Assembly: GCA_051005375.1 (NCBI GenBank)
Contig: JBPCJK010000111.1
Location: 1 to 22,664 of the forward strand
Source: JADDRA01 sp051005375
Lineage (GTDB): Bacteria; Actinomycetota; Acidimicrobiia; Acidimicrobiales; CADCSY01
Direction: 5' to 3'
Length of the DNA stretch: 22,664 bases
In this document: positions 1-6,617 of the stretch, piece after piece
Layout: each line of letters begins with the position of its first letter
How positions within the stretch are numbered: the first letter of the stretch is position 1
Notes under the pieces: generated by a model
Databases searched by the model: none
Told to the model about the DNA's origin: nothing
The model's input: only the letters and a program-made list of their open reading frames with translations
Program-made: the position numbers and the translations under genes

Positions 1-214
1 CCCGTTGGTGGCCCGACCCAACGAGCGCGGCGGACACAAGATTGGTTTTGGCGCCAGCGACCGCGTCCATCGGGACGACGTCGTCGCCCAGCCGGCGCGC
101 CGCCCGCATGCCGGCGAGCACGCCACCCGCGGCCATTGCAGACGGGGCAGATGCTCTTCGTGTGTACTCGAGGAACACCTCGTCCCAGTCGACACACGGT
201 TCGGTGAGCGCCAT
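1..214 (-). CDS. Start of an unrecognised protein, running off the left edge
   Basis: An open minus-strand frame begins with ATG at 214-212 and stays open for about 71 codons to the window edge. The ATG shares one base with the TGA stop of the upstream DUF427 gene (TGATG), a typical translational-coupling junction, and this is the main reason to believe it. The visible product starts MALTEPCVDWDEVF and contains an Ala/Gly-rich helical stretch. I recognise no family. The neighbourhood is full of broken genes, so this could also be a fragment. Three-quarters or more of a normal gene could lie outside the window. Confidence 0.35.
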   Translation of the reverse strand, partial: MALTEPCVDWDEVFLEYTRRASAPSAMAAGGVLAGMRAARRLGDDVVPMDAVAGAKTNLVSAALVGSGHQR

Positions 215-561
215 CAGCGGCGCCGCCCGGCGAGACGGCTGAGCAGGCCGCGGTGCTCCGCATCGGCGTCGGCATCGCGCTCGATCTTGACGCCCCGCCA
301 GAACCCGATGCGGCCGCCGACCAGTGGCTTGGCGCGCGGGCTACGGCCCGGGTAGTACAGCGCCGCTGCCGCGTTGACCTCGCCGTCGACGACGACGACG
401 TAGTAGCTGGCCGTCCCCTTCCACGGGCACACCGAGTGGTGGTCGCTGGGGCGAAGGCGGTCGTGATCGACGGCGTCGGCTGGGAAGTAGGAGTAGCCGT
501 CGACGACCTCGACGGCGTCGCTCTCGGCGATCTCGGCGCCGTTCCAGACACCTCTCGGCAT
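214..561 (-). CDS. DUF427 domain protein
   Basis: The 115-residue product matches the small DUF427 (NTP_transf_9) family almost end to end. It has the family hallmarks WNGAEIAES near the N-terminus, YFPADAV, RPSDHHSVCPWKGTASYY in the middle, then VNAAAALYYP and the tail GRIGFWRGVKIE. The family is a compact beta fold of unknown biochemical role, common in actinobacteria. The ATG at 561 is chosen because the conserved domain begins within the first few residues. The frame is unbroken and all conserved motifs are present, so this looks like a working gene although broken genes lie directly upstream. Its stop overlaps the ATG of the next gene by one base. Confidence 0.85.
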   Translation of the reverse strand: MPRGVWNGAEIAESDAVEVVDGYSYFPADAVDHDRLRPSDHHSVCPWKGTASYYVVVVDGEVNAAAALYYPGRSPRAKPLVGGRIGFWRGVKIERDADADAEHRGLLSRLAGRRR

Positions 562-632
562 AGATGCGCCTTACGGTCCGGCGACGGCAGTACGTCGAGG
601 TCATAGGTCTTTCCTGGGTGTGCGGTGTGGTG

Positions 633-746
633 TCAGCCGGCATGGACGCCGATGAAGTGGGTCGGGGTGGCGCCGCCGCCGCCGCCCCCGCCGCCGGTAA
701 TCGCGAACAGCGCGACGAGCAGCGAGATGGCGATGACGCCGACCAC
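633..746 (-). CDS. Possible small single-pass membrane protein
   Basis: A short minus-strand frame from GTG at 746 to TGA at 633-635 encodes about 37 residues. It has one hydrophobic segment (VVGVIAISLLVALFAI), then a run of eight glycines and a short tail ending THFIGVHAG. The same frame extends upstream to an ATG at 767, but an in-frame TAG two codons before the GTG interrupts it. It may therefore be the remnant of a slightly longer gene beginning MVRIQ. I recognise no family. A clean membrane segment followed by a polar tail is more than chance usually gives at this GC content, but the gene is small and lies among pseudogenes. Confidence 0.3.
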   Translation of the reverse strand: MVGVIAISLLVALFAITGGGGGGGGATPTHFIGVHAG

Positions 747-904
747 GAGCTATTGGATGCGCACCATCGCGCATCGTATCGAGCGGCGCGAGGTCGCTGC
801 TCGGCTCGCGACGGTGTCGGTCGGCCCTTTCCCGGAGAGACGGAGCGTGGCGGTCGGGCGGCGGTCACGACGAGGAACCCGCTGCGGTCGCCGCCTCTTC
901 CCGC

Positions 905-1303
905 CATCACCGGGAGAGGGGCGAGCGCGGCGCGGGCTTCGGCCAGTGCGGGTGGGACCATGGCAAGGCTGTGCGGCGGTGGCGACGAGGCACCATGAGC
1001 AGAACTGGCGATGCTTCGACGCTTGTTCGACGGTGAGGTACACGCCGCTGGCAGCGTCGGCGGCGATCTTGGCGGCGAGCGCGAGCGGCAACCAGGGCCG
1101 CTCGCGATGCCGGTTGGCGTTCCCGGTGGTGGCGAGCGCGAGCGTCGCCGCGTAGTTGGCGAGCCCGAGCGACGGCATCCGGTGTCTTGGAACATCTGAT
1201 ACGCCTCGCCGGATGCGTCCACCCCGTCGGCGTCGAGCAGTGGTAGCGGCGGTTCCGGCAGGTGGCGGATCAGTCCCGCCTGGTAGGCGGCGACGGCGCC
1301 CAT
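905..1303 (-). pseudogene. Broken vitamin K epoxide reductase (VKOR) family gene
   Basis: Three consecutive pieces in two alternating minus-strand frames together read as a bacterial VKOR protein. Piece one (about 1303-1177) is GAVAAYQAGLIRHLPEPPLP to GEAYQMFQDTG. Piece two (about 1175-969) holds LGLANYAATLALATTG, PWLPLALAAKIAADA and the active-site region KHRQFCSWCLVA with its CxxC. Piece three (about 961-911) is MVPPALAEARAALAPL. VKOR proteins are membrane enzymes that reoxidise periplasmic disulfide-forming partners. Two frameshifts, near 1176 and 965, mean no full product can be made. The N-terminal frame upstream of 1303 continues in VKOR-like sequence (ERRPRVAARSLVG) to a stop near 1386 without a usable start, so the 5' end is also damaged. 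Sequencing error is the alternative explanation. Confidence 0.75.
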
Positions 1304-1491
1304 GGCGGCCGACCCGACGAGCGAGCGCGCGGCGACCCGGGGGCGACGCTCGACGAGCGCCGATGTCCGGCGCCGGAGTCGTCACTGATTTGTTCGGCTG
1401 CCGCCGACGAGGCCCGCCGGGGTCGCCGCGCACGTCGGAGGAGGGCGGTCCGCTCGGTCGAGCTCCGTTGGCGCACGGTCACGGTCGGCTC

Positions 1492-1884
1492 CTACCCGTC
1501 GTGTGGCGTCGACCGTCGCCTGGTGCCGGTGAGGACGCCGAGGTTCGAGACGATGAATGGGACCAGATAGGTGATGGCGGACTTCACCCAGGTGGCCGCG
1601 GTTGCGTCGCCGGCGAGGACGACGTCGAGCTGGTTGATGGCGAACAGCACCGTTCCCACGATCAGGGCGATGCGTATCGTGGCGCGAAGGTGCCGGCGCA
1701 GGATCAGGACACGGCACGCCTCCCGCCAGGTCGACCACGTCAGCGTGGGTTCGGCGTCACCAGTGCCCTGCCGTCTCATCGACCGACGTTGACCGACTGC
1801 GGACTCGCCGGGAACTGGGGCGACGGGCGCGGTGACGCTGTCGCTCGCGTCGGAGGCCACGGGACGGGAACCCGGCGTGGGCAC
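1492..1884 (-). CDS. NrtS-like nitrate/nitrite transporter
   Basis: The 130-residue product ends in two hydrophobic segments, IRIALIVGTVLFAINQLDVV and AITYLVPFIVSNLGVL, separated by a short charged loop. This arrangement and the INQLDVVLAGDAT and YLVPFIVSN signatures match NrtS, a small membrane protein first described as a nitrate/nitrite transporter in marine cyanobacteria and found in many bacteria. The first 45 residues are polar and poorly conserved. The methionine at 1779 (MRRQGTGD), close to the domain, is a plausible alternative start. The frame is complete, unlike most of its neighbours. No nitrate reductase or other nitrogen genes are visible, so substrate assignment rests on family similarity alone. 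Confidence 0.7.
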   Translation of the reverse strand: MPTPGSRPVASDASDSVTAPVAPVPGESAVGQRRSMRRQGTGDAEPTLTWSTWREACRVLILRRHLRATIRIALIVGTVLFAINQLDVVLAGDATAATWVKSAITYLVPFIVSNLGVLTGTRRRSTPHDG

Positions 1885-1901
1885 CCGCGCATTCCCTCGA
1901 A

Positions 1902-2332
1902 ATGACGGAGCGGCTCCCCGGGTTCCCGCCAGGTCACGAGGCCTGCGGTCACGGCGAGGGCCGCACGATCGAGACTAGGGACGGGCAGGCCTTCGAGTTC
2001 TGCGCCCACGGTCTGCCGTTGCAGCGCGTCCTGTCGGGCGGCGGAGCGTTCGTCGCGGGATGATCTCCACCGGTGTTGGGGAGGTGACGCTGCCTGGGCT
2101 CGTTCGACGCTAGCGGTTTCCCGGTGCCGGTGGCGGCGGCGACCTCGACGGTGGTGGCCGCGGGCACCGTCGTCGGCGCGGCCGGCGACGCACATGGTCC
2201 ACCTTATTGCCGAAGGCAGTGTATCGGCGATCCCGTGGGATCTGCTCGTGTGGGCGGTGCCCGGGGCGATCGTCGGCGCCGGGTTTGGGACGCGCATTCA
2301 GGGCAGGGTGAGCGATCGTGCCGCCCGCTCGA
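1902..2332 (+). pseudogene. Broken TauE/SafE-family exporter, 5' and 3' truncated
   Basis: Four pieces in shifting plus-strand frames assemble into the middle and C-terminal part of a TauE/SafE membrane transporter (sulfite/organosulfonate exporter family). Piece one (1902-2060) contains IETRDGQAFEFCAHGLPLQR and ends GGGAFVAG. Piece two (about 2060-2111) is MISTGVGEVTLPGLVRR, followed by TAG. Piece three (2115-2184) is FPVPVAAATSTVVAAGTVVG. Piece four (2185-2332) is ATHMVHLIAEG, then SAIPWDLLVWAVPGAIVGAG and GTRIQGRVSDRA. The order matches intact family members. At least three frameshifts break it. The N-terminal membrane segments are missing because an intact antisense gene occupies 1492-1884. 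The 3' end stops abruptly where an unrelated fragment begins. Confidence 0.72.
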
Positions 2333-2336
2333 CGCC

Positions 2337-2440
2337 GACGAGCTCCCGCTCGACGCCCACCACCCCAAGGCCCGCTTCGGCCAGGCGGCCGGCGGCTTCC
2401 TCGCCACCGACGCCCATGCCGATCACGACCACGTCCGCTC
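2337..2440 (-). pseudogene. N-terminal scrap of an FAD-dependent disulfide oxidoreductase
   Basis: About 34 minus-strand codons read ADVVVIGMGVGGEEAAGRLA and then EAGLGVVGVERELVG. This is the N-terminal Rossmann FAD-binding fold (GxGxxG plus the acidic residue ending strand two) of the dihydrolipoamide dehydrogenase/mercuric reductase superfamily. Intact proteins continue with GGECPYW and the redox-active cysteines. Here the frame loses similarity immediately after ELVG, where the sequence meets the truncated TauE/SafE pseudogene on the other strand. Nothing of the remaining roughly 400 residues is visible. The open frame containing it is much longer but otherwise shows no similarity to anything I recognise. 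Confidence 0.6.
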
Positions 2441-2518
2441 GCTCAGGAAGATGGAACCCCCCCTTCGTCGCGTCAGCTTCCCCGGAATGCCCGCCGCGCC
2501 ACGACGGGTTCCCAAGAC

Positions 2519-2856
2519 ATGTTCCGACGCCGCACCCACGCACCACACACGAACCACAGCGCCAACGCGCACATCGACGAGATCGACGACGCGACTTCGA
2601 GGAGCACTCGGCTGGTCGGCCGAGCGCCGTCGACCTGTGGGCTCCGTGCTGCGGGCCGTGCCGGAGCTTCCGGCCGATCTTCGATGCGGCCGCCGCCGAG
2701 TGGGGCGAGGCGGTGCGGGTTCGGAAGCTGCAACGTTGACTAGAACGCAGCGACGGCGATGCTCCTCCAGGTGCAGTCGATCCCCACCGTGGTGGCCTTC
2801 GGGCCCGACGGCAGCGAGGTCGGGCGTCTCGTCGGCGTCCCCCCTGCCACGGACAG
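2519..2856 (+). pseudogene. Broken thioredoxin (CGPC active site kept)
   Basis: Pieces in two alternating frames make a thioredoxin. The N-terminal piece ends HIDEIDDAT. After a frameshift near 2594 the core reads FEEHSAGRPSAVDLWAPCCG followed by PCRSFRPIFDAAAAEWGEAV. After a second shift near 2735 the rest reads NVD-stop-NAATAMLLQVQSIPT and then VVAFGPDGSEVGRLVGVPPA. The CGPC redox motif and the cis-proline in SIPT are intact. The TAG in NVD-stop-NAAT stands where homologues have a GAG-type glutamate. The last helix is missing, and sequence from a different gene begins at about 2859. Two frameshifts, a nonsense codon and a 3' truncation make this a dead gene unless the sequence itself is faulty. 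Confidence 0.72.
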
Positions 2857-2858
2857 GT

Positions 2859-3171
2859 GTGCGGGACGAGCCGATCGACCACGCCCGCCCCGAGGTGTTA
2901 CGGCTGGCCCGGTGGCGAGCCGCCCGCGACGGCCTGGAGGGGGACCTGGTAGACCTGACCGGGCCCCGGCCCGTGCCCGCCAGGGTGATGGTGGAGCGCC
3001 TGACGAGTTTCCTACGCGACGACCTCGAGGGCCACCGAGTGGGACGAGGTCTCTGCACTGGTCCGTCAACTCACCTGGGGGACGGGCGCCCGCCGCCAGC
3101 GGGAGGCCGCCGACGGCGGCGACGGTGTACGGGGCGTGGCCGCCTACCTGGCCGAGCAGACCACGCAATGA
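2859..3171 (+). pseudogene. C-terminal remnant of a GCS2/YbdK-type carboxylate-amine ligase
   Basis: From GTG at 2859 the frame reads VRDEPIDHARPEVLRLARWR and then AARDGLEGDLVDLTG and VPARVMVERLTSFLRDDLEG. After one frameshift near 3036 it continues TEWDEVSALVRQLTWGTGAR, RQREAADGG and VAAYLAEQTTQ, with TGA at 3169-3171. LARWRAARDGLEGDLVD and the GTGARRQRE tail are hallmarks of the C-terminal part of the glutamate-cysteine ligase family 2 (YbdK-like) enzymes. These form amide bonds between a carboxylate and an amine using ATP. The catalytic N-terminal two-thirds (about 270 residues) are absent, replaced by the thioredoxin fragment. Confidence 0.65.
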
Positions 3172-3251
3172 CGACTCCCCCGAACTGATCGGGTGGCGGG
3201 TTCGCTGGCTCCCGGCTGGGTTCCACCACCAGCGCCGCAGGGTCGGTACGC

Positions 3252-4382
3252 CTACCGCCCCAGGGCCAGCAGGCGGTCAAGGATGGGGGGGAGGGCGGCG
3301 AGGAAGGCGTCGATGTCGGCGTCGGTGGTCGACCACCCCACCGACACCCGCAGGGACCGGGAGGCGTCGGCACCCATGGCCTCGAGCACCGGTGACGGCT
3401 CCAGGGCCTCCGACGAGCAAGAGCTGCCCGAGTGCACGGCCACCCCGGCCTGGTCGAGGCCCAGCAGCACCGGCTCGGCCTCCACCCCGGCCAGGCTCAG
3501 GCACACCAGGTGGGGCAGGCGTTCCACAGGATCGCCCACCACCTCGGTGCCCGCGCCGAGATGTCCCTCGGCCGCCGCCGCCACCACCCGGTCGGTTTGG
3601 GCCCGCGCCCGCTGCGCCTCCTCCGCCAACACCCCAACCGACAGGTGCGCAGCCACGGCGCCGAAGCCCACGATGGCGGGGACGTTCTCGCAGCCGGCTC
3701 GCCGGGCCCGCTCCTGGTCGCCCCCCACCAGCAGCGGCCGCAGGCGCAGGCCCCGGCGTACGCACAGCGCTCCCACCCCGGGCGGACCCCCGAGCTTGTG
3801 GGCGGACACACTCATGAGGTCAGACCCGAGCGCCCCGAAGTCGACGGGGACATGGCCGGCGGCGGCGGCGGCATCGACGTGGGTGAGCACACTCCGCTCC
3901 CGGCAGGCGGCCACAACCTCGGCCGCCGGTTGGAGGGTGCCGACCTCGTGGTTGGCCCACTGGAGGTGGACCAGGGCGGTGCCTGCCTCGACGGCGGTCA
4001 GGACCCGGTCGGGATCGACCCTTCCCTGCCGATCGACACCCACCTCGCTCACCCGGTGGCGGGCCGAGGACTGCGACACCGCCGAGTGCTCGACGGCGGG
4101 CACCACGACGTGCCCGCCCCGCTCGGTGGCCATCCACGTGGCGGTGACCACCGCCTCGGTCCCGCCGCTGGTGAACACCACCTCCCGGGGGCGAGCCCCG
4201 AGCAGGTCCGCCACCTGCTGGCGGGCCACCTCCACGGCCACCCGGGCGGCCATGGCCTCGGCGTAGAGCCGGCTGGGATCGGCGCCTATGGCGTCCAGCC
4301 AGGGGGTCATGGCCTCCCGTCCCTCGGGCCGACAGGGGGAGGTGGAGGCGTGGTCCAGGTAGTGGCGACCCCTCCCGCTCAA
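3252..4382 (-). CDS. Cysteine desulfurase (NifS/IscS-like)
   Basis: The 376-residue product is a fold-type I PLP enzyme of the class V aminotransferase family that removes sulfur from cysteine for Fe-S clusters or other sulfur uses. Visible landmarks, counted from TTG at 4382, are: the N-terminal YLDHASTSP; FTSGGTEA around 70-77; the cofactor-stacking His in EHSAV near 98; Asp170 in HVDAAAAAG; the PLP lysine in SVSAHKLGG (Lys196); and the catalytic cysteine in HSGSSCSSEA (Cys322). Position three of DAAAAAG is Ala, where IscS has a Gln contacting PLP. TTG is chosen because it directly precedes the conserved fold and lies just past the upstream stop; the frame itself runs on to 4583 inside the regulator gene. 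The 10-nt gap implies an operon with the SufR-like gene. Confidence 0.88.
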   Translation of the reverse strand: MSGRGRHYLDHASTSPCRPEGREAMTPWLDAIGADPSRLYAEAMAARVAVEVARQQVADLLGARPREVVFTSGGTEAVVTATWMATERGGHVVVPAVEHSAVSQSSARHRVSEVGVDRQGRVDPDRVLTAVEAGTALVHLQWANHEVGTLQPAAEVVAACRERSVLTHVDAAAAAGHVPVDFGALGSDLMSVSAHKLGGPPGVGALCVRRGLRLRPLLVGGDQERARRAGCENVPAIVGFGAVAAHLSVGVLAEEAQRARAQTDRVVAAAAEGHLGAGTEVVGDPVERLPHLVCLSLAGVEAEPVLLGLDQAGVAVHSGSSCSSEALEPSPVLEAMGADASRSLRVSVGWSTTDADIDAFLAALPPILDRLLALGR

Positions 4383-4392
4383 GGACGCTGGA

Positions 4393-5142
4393 TCAGCCCC
4401 GCACGGCGGTGACGCAGATGCTGTCGCCGAAGGCCCGGGACGACGCCGTCTCGGCGGTGCTGTCGCCGTAGAGGGTGGCCAGCATGCCCCGGACCATCCC
4501 CCGGTCGACGGCGCAGATGACCGGCGAGGCGACCGCCGCCCCGCCGAACGGACAGTGGTCGGACACGATGCGCAGGGCGTCACCTCGTCCCTCGGCGTGG
4601 GCGGCGAAGCCGTGGGCGGTCAGGGCGTCGGCCACGGCGTGCAGTGCTCGCCGGAACGAGCGCTGCCCGTCGCCGTCACAGCTCAACGAGGCGGCCATGG
4701 CCCGGCCGTAGGTCTCGCCCACCTCCTCGGCCATGGCCTCGGCCACAGCCCGGGGCAACAGCTCCAGGGCCCGGCCCAGCAGGGCGATCATCAGGTCGTC
4801 GTGGCGGACGGGGAAGTCGAACGCCATCTCCTTGGCCGTGGCCGTGTAGCGCTTCGAGGGTCGCCCCACGCCGCCGGTGGCGCTGCGGCCCACATGGACC
4901 TCGAGGTAGCCGCCTGCCGCCAGCTTGTCTAGGTGGTGCCGGGCCACGTTGGCGTGGAGCTCGAAGCGCTCCGCCACCTCCGAGGCGGTGACGCCGTCGT
5001 CGCGCTCGTGGGCGAAGAGGTAGATCTGGCGACGGGTGGGATCGCCGAAGGCGGAGGTGATGGCGGTGACCGCTGCCGAGAAGTCTTCCGCCGACAACGC
5101 CGAGCGATCCGACGGCTCGCGCTCGGGGGACTCGGTCAGCAC
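4393..5142 (-). CDS. SufR-like ArsR-type Fe-S regulator
   Basis: The 249-residue protein has an N-terminal winged helix (about residues 22-105: FGDPTRRQIYLF, TASEVAERFELHANVARHHL and the wing GGVGRPSKRY). Its C-terminal sensor domain contains His196-Cys197, Cys210 and Cys243, spaced C-X12-C-X32-C. SufR repressors of cyanobacteria and actinobacteria bind a [4Fe-4S] cluster through C-terminal cysteines whose first pair has the same X12 spacing. Together with the neighbouring cysteine desulfurase and divergent Mrp, this supports a role as an Fe-S-status repressor of this module. Autoregulation is inferred. Translation begins at GTG (5142), six bases after a TAGAGT hexamer, so the mRNA is probably leaderless. 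The last cysteine gap is longer than in classical SufR (about X27-28), so cluster ligation is a prediction. Confidence 0.8.
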   Translation of the reverse strand: MLTESPEREPSDRSALSAEDFSAAVTAITSAFGDPTRRQIYLFAHERDDGVTASEVAERFELHANVARHHLDKLAAGGYLEVHVGRSATGGVGRPSKRYTATAKEMAFDFPVRHDDLMIALLGRALELLPRAVAEAMAEEVGETYGRAMAASLSCDGDGQRSFRRALHAVADALTAHGFAAHAEGRGDALRIVSDHCPFGGAAVASPVICAVDRGMVRGMLATLYGDSTAETASSRAFGDSICVTAVRG

Positions 5143-5188
5143 ACCACTACTCTATCTTTCGTCCCCGCCGAGACCGATGGGACCCGCC
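5143..5188. promoter_or_regulatory. Divergent promoter between the SufR-like gene and mrp
   Basis: This 46-bp gap is the only space between two divergent genes, so it must hold both promoters or their ends. On the minus strand TAGAGT (5154-5149) sits six bases before the GTG of the regulator. On the plus strand TATCTT (5153-5158) overlaps it and could serve mrp, whose ATG is at 5189 behind a weak GGGA. One regulator dimer bound here would cover both. I do not see a clear palindrome. Confidence 0.5.
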
Positions 5189-6295
5189 ATGTCCGTCACC
5201 CAAACCCAGGTCCTTGACGCCCTCCGAACCGTCATCGACCCTCAGCTGCACCAGGGTCTGGTCGAGCTGGGCATGGTGCGGGGCGTCGACGTGGTCGGCC
5301 CGGTCGTGGAGCTGCACCTCGCCCTCCTGGTGCCCGAGTCGCCGGCCGACGAGATCCTCAGACGGGTCACAGAGGCGGTGGTGGGCCTCGGCGGTGTTCG
5401 GCACGTCGACGCCGACTTCGCCGTCATGTCCGACCAGGAGCGCGACGAGCTGGCCGAGCGCCTGGACGCCGGACGGACCTCGCCCATCCCCTTCGCCGCC
5501 CCCGGGGCCCGGACCCGGGTGCTGTTGGTGGCGTCGGGCAAGGGCGGCGTGGGGAAGTCGTCGGTGACCGTCAACCTCGCCATCGCCCTGGCCGAGCGGG
5601 GTCGGCGGGTGTGCGTGGTGGACGCCGACGTGTGGGGCTTCTCGGTGCCGGCCATGCTCGGCATCACCCAGGCGCCGACGGTCCTCGGCAACCGTCTGCT
5701 GATCCCGCCCGAGGCCCACGGCGTGGCCTGCGCCTCCATCGGGTTCTTCGTCCGGGAGGACCAGCCGGTGGTGTGGCGGGGGCCCATGCTGCACAAGGCC
5801 CTCGAGCAGTTCCTCACCGACTTCTGGTGGGGCGAGCCCGACTTCGTGGTGGTCGACCTGCCCCCGGGCACGGGTGACATCTCACTGTCGCTGGCGTCGT
5901 TCCTGCCCCGGGCCGAGGCCTACATCGTGACCACCCCCCAGCCCGCCGCCCAGAGGGTGGCCCAGCGAGCCGGGCTCATGTTCCAGAGCCCCCAGATCAA
6001 CATCTCGGTCCACGGCGTCATCGAGAACATGAGCTGGTTCACCGGTGACGACGGCACCCGCTACCAGCTCTTCGGCTCGGGGGGCGGCCACGCCCTGGCC
6101 GAGCGGCTCGGGGTCCCCCTGGTCGGGCAGGTGCCCCTGGTGCCGGCTTTGCGGGAGGGGGGTGACGCCGGGCGGCCCATCGTCGTCGACCAGCCCCAGG
6201 GGGAGCCGGCGCTGGTCTTCGCGGCAATGGCCCGGCGCGTCGACGAGGAGCTGGCGCCCACTCGCCGGGACCACCCCGGCCTCAAGGTGGTGTGA
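5189..6295 (+). CDS. mrp: Mrp/NBP35 family Fe-S carrier ATPase
   Basis: The 368-residue protein has an N-terminal MIP18/DUF59 domain (about 5-85) and a P-loop ATPase domain from about 110. The ATPase has the deviant Walker A SGKGGVGKSS, VVDADVWGFSVP, the Walker B-like FVVVDLPPGTGD, TTPQPAAQ and GVIENMSWF. Mrp proteins carry Fe-S clusters to apo-targets in the cytoplasm. ATG 5189 (MSVTQTQV) is chosen because the DUF59 helix starts right after it; the open frame begins much further upstream in the divergent promoter and the neighbouring gene. After ENMSWF, where many homologues have CxxC, this one has TGDDG, so the usual dimer-bridging cluster ligands are absent. Its divergent arrangement with a SufR-like gene and a cysteine desulfurase supports an Fe-S role. 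Confidence 0.92.
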   Translation: MSVTQTQVLDALRTVIDPQLHQGLVELGMVRGVDVVGPVVELHLALLVPESPADEILRRVTEAVVGLGGVRHVDADFAVMSDQERDELAERLDAGRTSPIPFAAPGARTRVLLVASGKGGVGKSSVTVNLAIALAERGRRVCVVDADVWGFSVPAMLGITQAPTVLGNRLLIPPEAHGVACASIGFFVREDQPVVWRGPMLHKALEQFLTDFWWGEPDFVVVDLPPGTGDISLSLASFLPRAEAYIVTTPQPAAQRVAQRAGLMFQSPQINISVHGVIENMSWFTGDDGTRYQLFGSGGGHALAERLGVPLVGQVPLVPALREGGDAGRPIVVDQPQGEPALVFAAMARRVDEELAPTRRDHPGLKVV

Positions 6296-6345
6296 GCTCG
6301 GGAGGCTCGAGGACGACGGGACCGGTCGGCGCGTCTCCATGCGAC

Positions 6346-6365
6346 AACGTGCTACGTTTGTAGCC
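6346..6365 (+). promoter_or_regulatory. vapBC promoter with overlapping palindrome
   Basis: AACGT (6346-6350) and ACGTT (6354-6358) form an inverted repeat with a 3-nt spacer. The right half includes most of TACGTT (6353-6358), a TAnnnT -10 hexamer. Seven bases separate that hexamer from the GTG start at 6366, as in a leaderless transcript. Toxin-antitoxin complexes commonly bind palindromes over their own promoter, so this is the likely autoregulatory operator. Confidence 0.5.
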
Positions 6366-6617
6366 GTGCCCTCAGTGGCCTCTCGCGAGCTGCGCAACAA
6401 CACCCGGCAACTCCTCGACCGAGTCGAGGGTGGAGAGACCTTGACCATCACCGTCAACGGCCGCCCGGTGGCGCTTCTGTCCCCGGCCCTCCACCGCCCG
6501 ACCTGGACCAGTCGGGCCGAGTTCGTGCGGAGCATCATCGACCATCAGGCTGACCCGGCCCTGCTGGGTGAACTGCGGGCCCTCTCACCCGGGACCACCG
6601 ACGACCTTCCCGCATGA
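6366..6617 (+). CDS. Phd/YefM-type antitoxin
   Basis: The 83-residue product begins VPSVASRELRNNTRQLLDRV and continues GGETLTITVNGRPVALLSP. This is the complete DNA-binding N-terminal fold of the Phd/YefM antitoxin family, in which SxxELR and the GRPVALL strand are diagnostic. The C-terminal 40 residues (WTSRAEFVRSIIDHQADPAL onward) would be the toxin-binding tail. GTG at 6366 is chosen because the fold starts there and a -10 hexamer lies seven bases upstream; the reading frame itself is open from inside mrp. Its TGA overlaps the toxin ATG by four bases (ATGA), so the pair is translationally coupled. Confidence 0.88.
   Translation: MPSVASRELRNNTRQLLDRVEGGETLTITVNGRPVALLSPALHRPTWTSRAEFVRSIIDHQADPALLGELRALSPGTTDDLPA

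Noticed and set aside
676..705. GCC/CCG-rich run as a possible microsatellite
   Set aside because: It is explained by the polyglycine stretch of the small membrane ORF and ordinary high-GC codon use.
341..910. Minus-strand continuation of the VKOR frame into the DUF427 gene
   Set aside because: After GEARAALAPL-like sequence ends near 911 the translation becomes Arg/Ser/Pro low-complexity and overlaps DUF427 in another frame.
3215..3233. GCTGG/CCAGC hairpin after the cysteine desulfurase
   Set aside because: Only a 5-bp stem with a long loop and no T-tract; too weak to call a terminator.
2759..3817. A 352-codon plus-strand frame
   Set aside because: Only its first 30 codons are real (thioredoxin C-terminus). 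The rest is Pro/Arg-rich shadow of the cysteine desulfurase.
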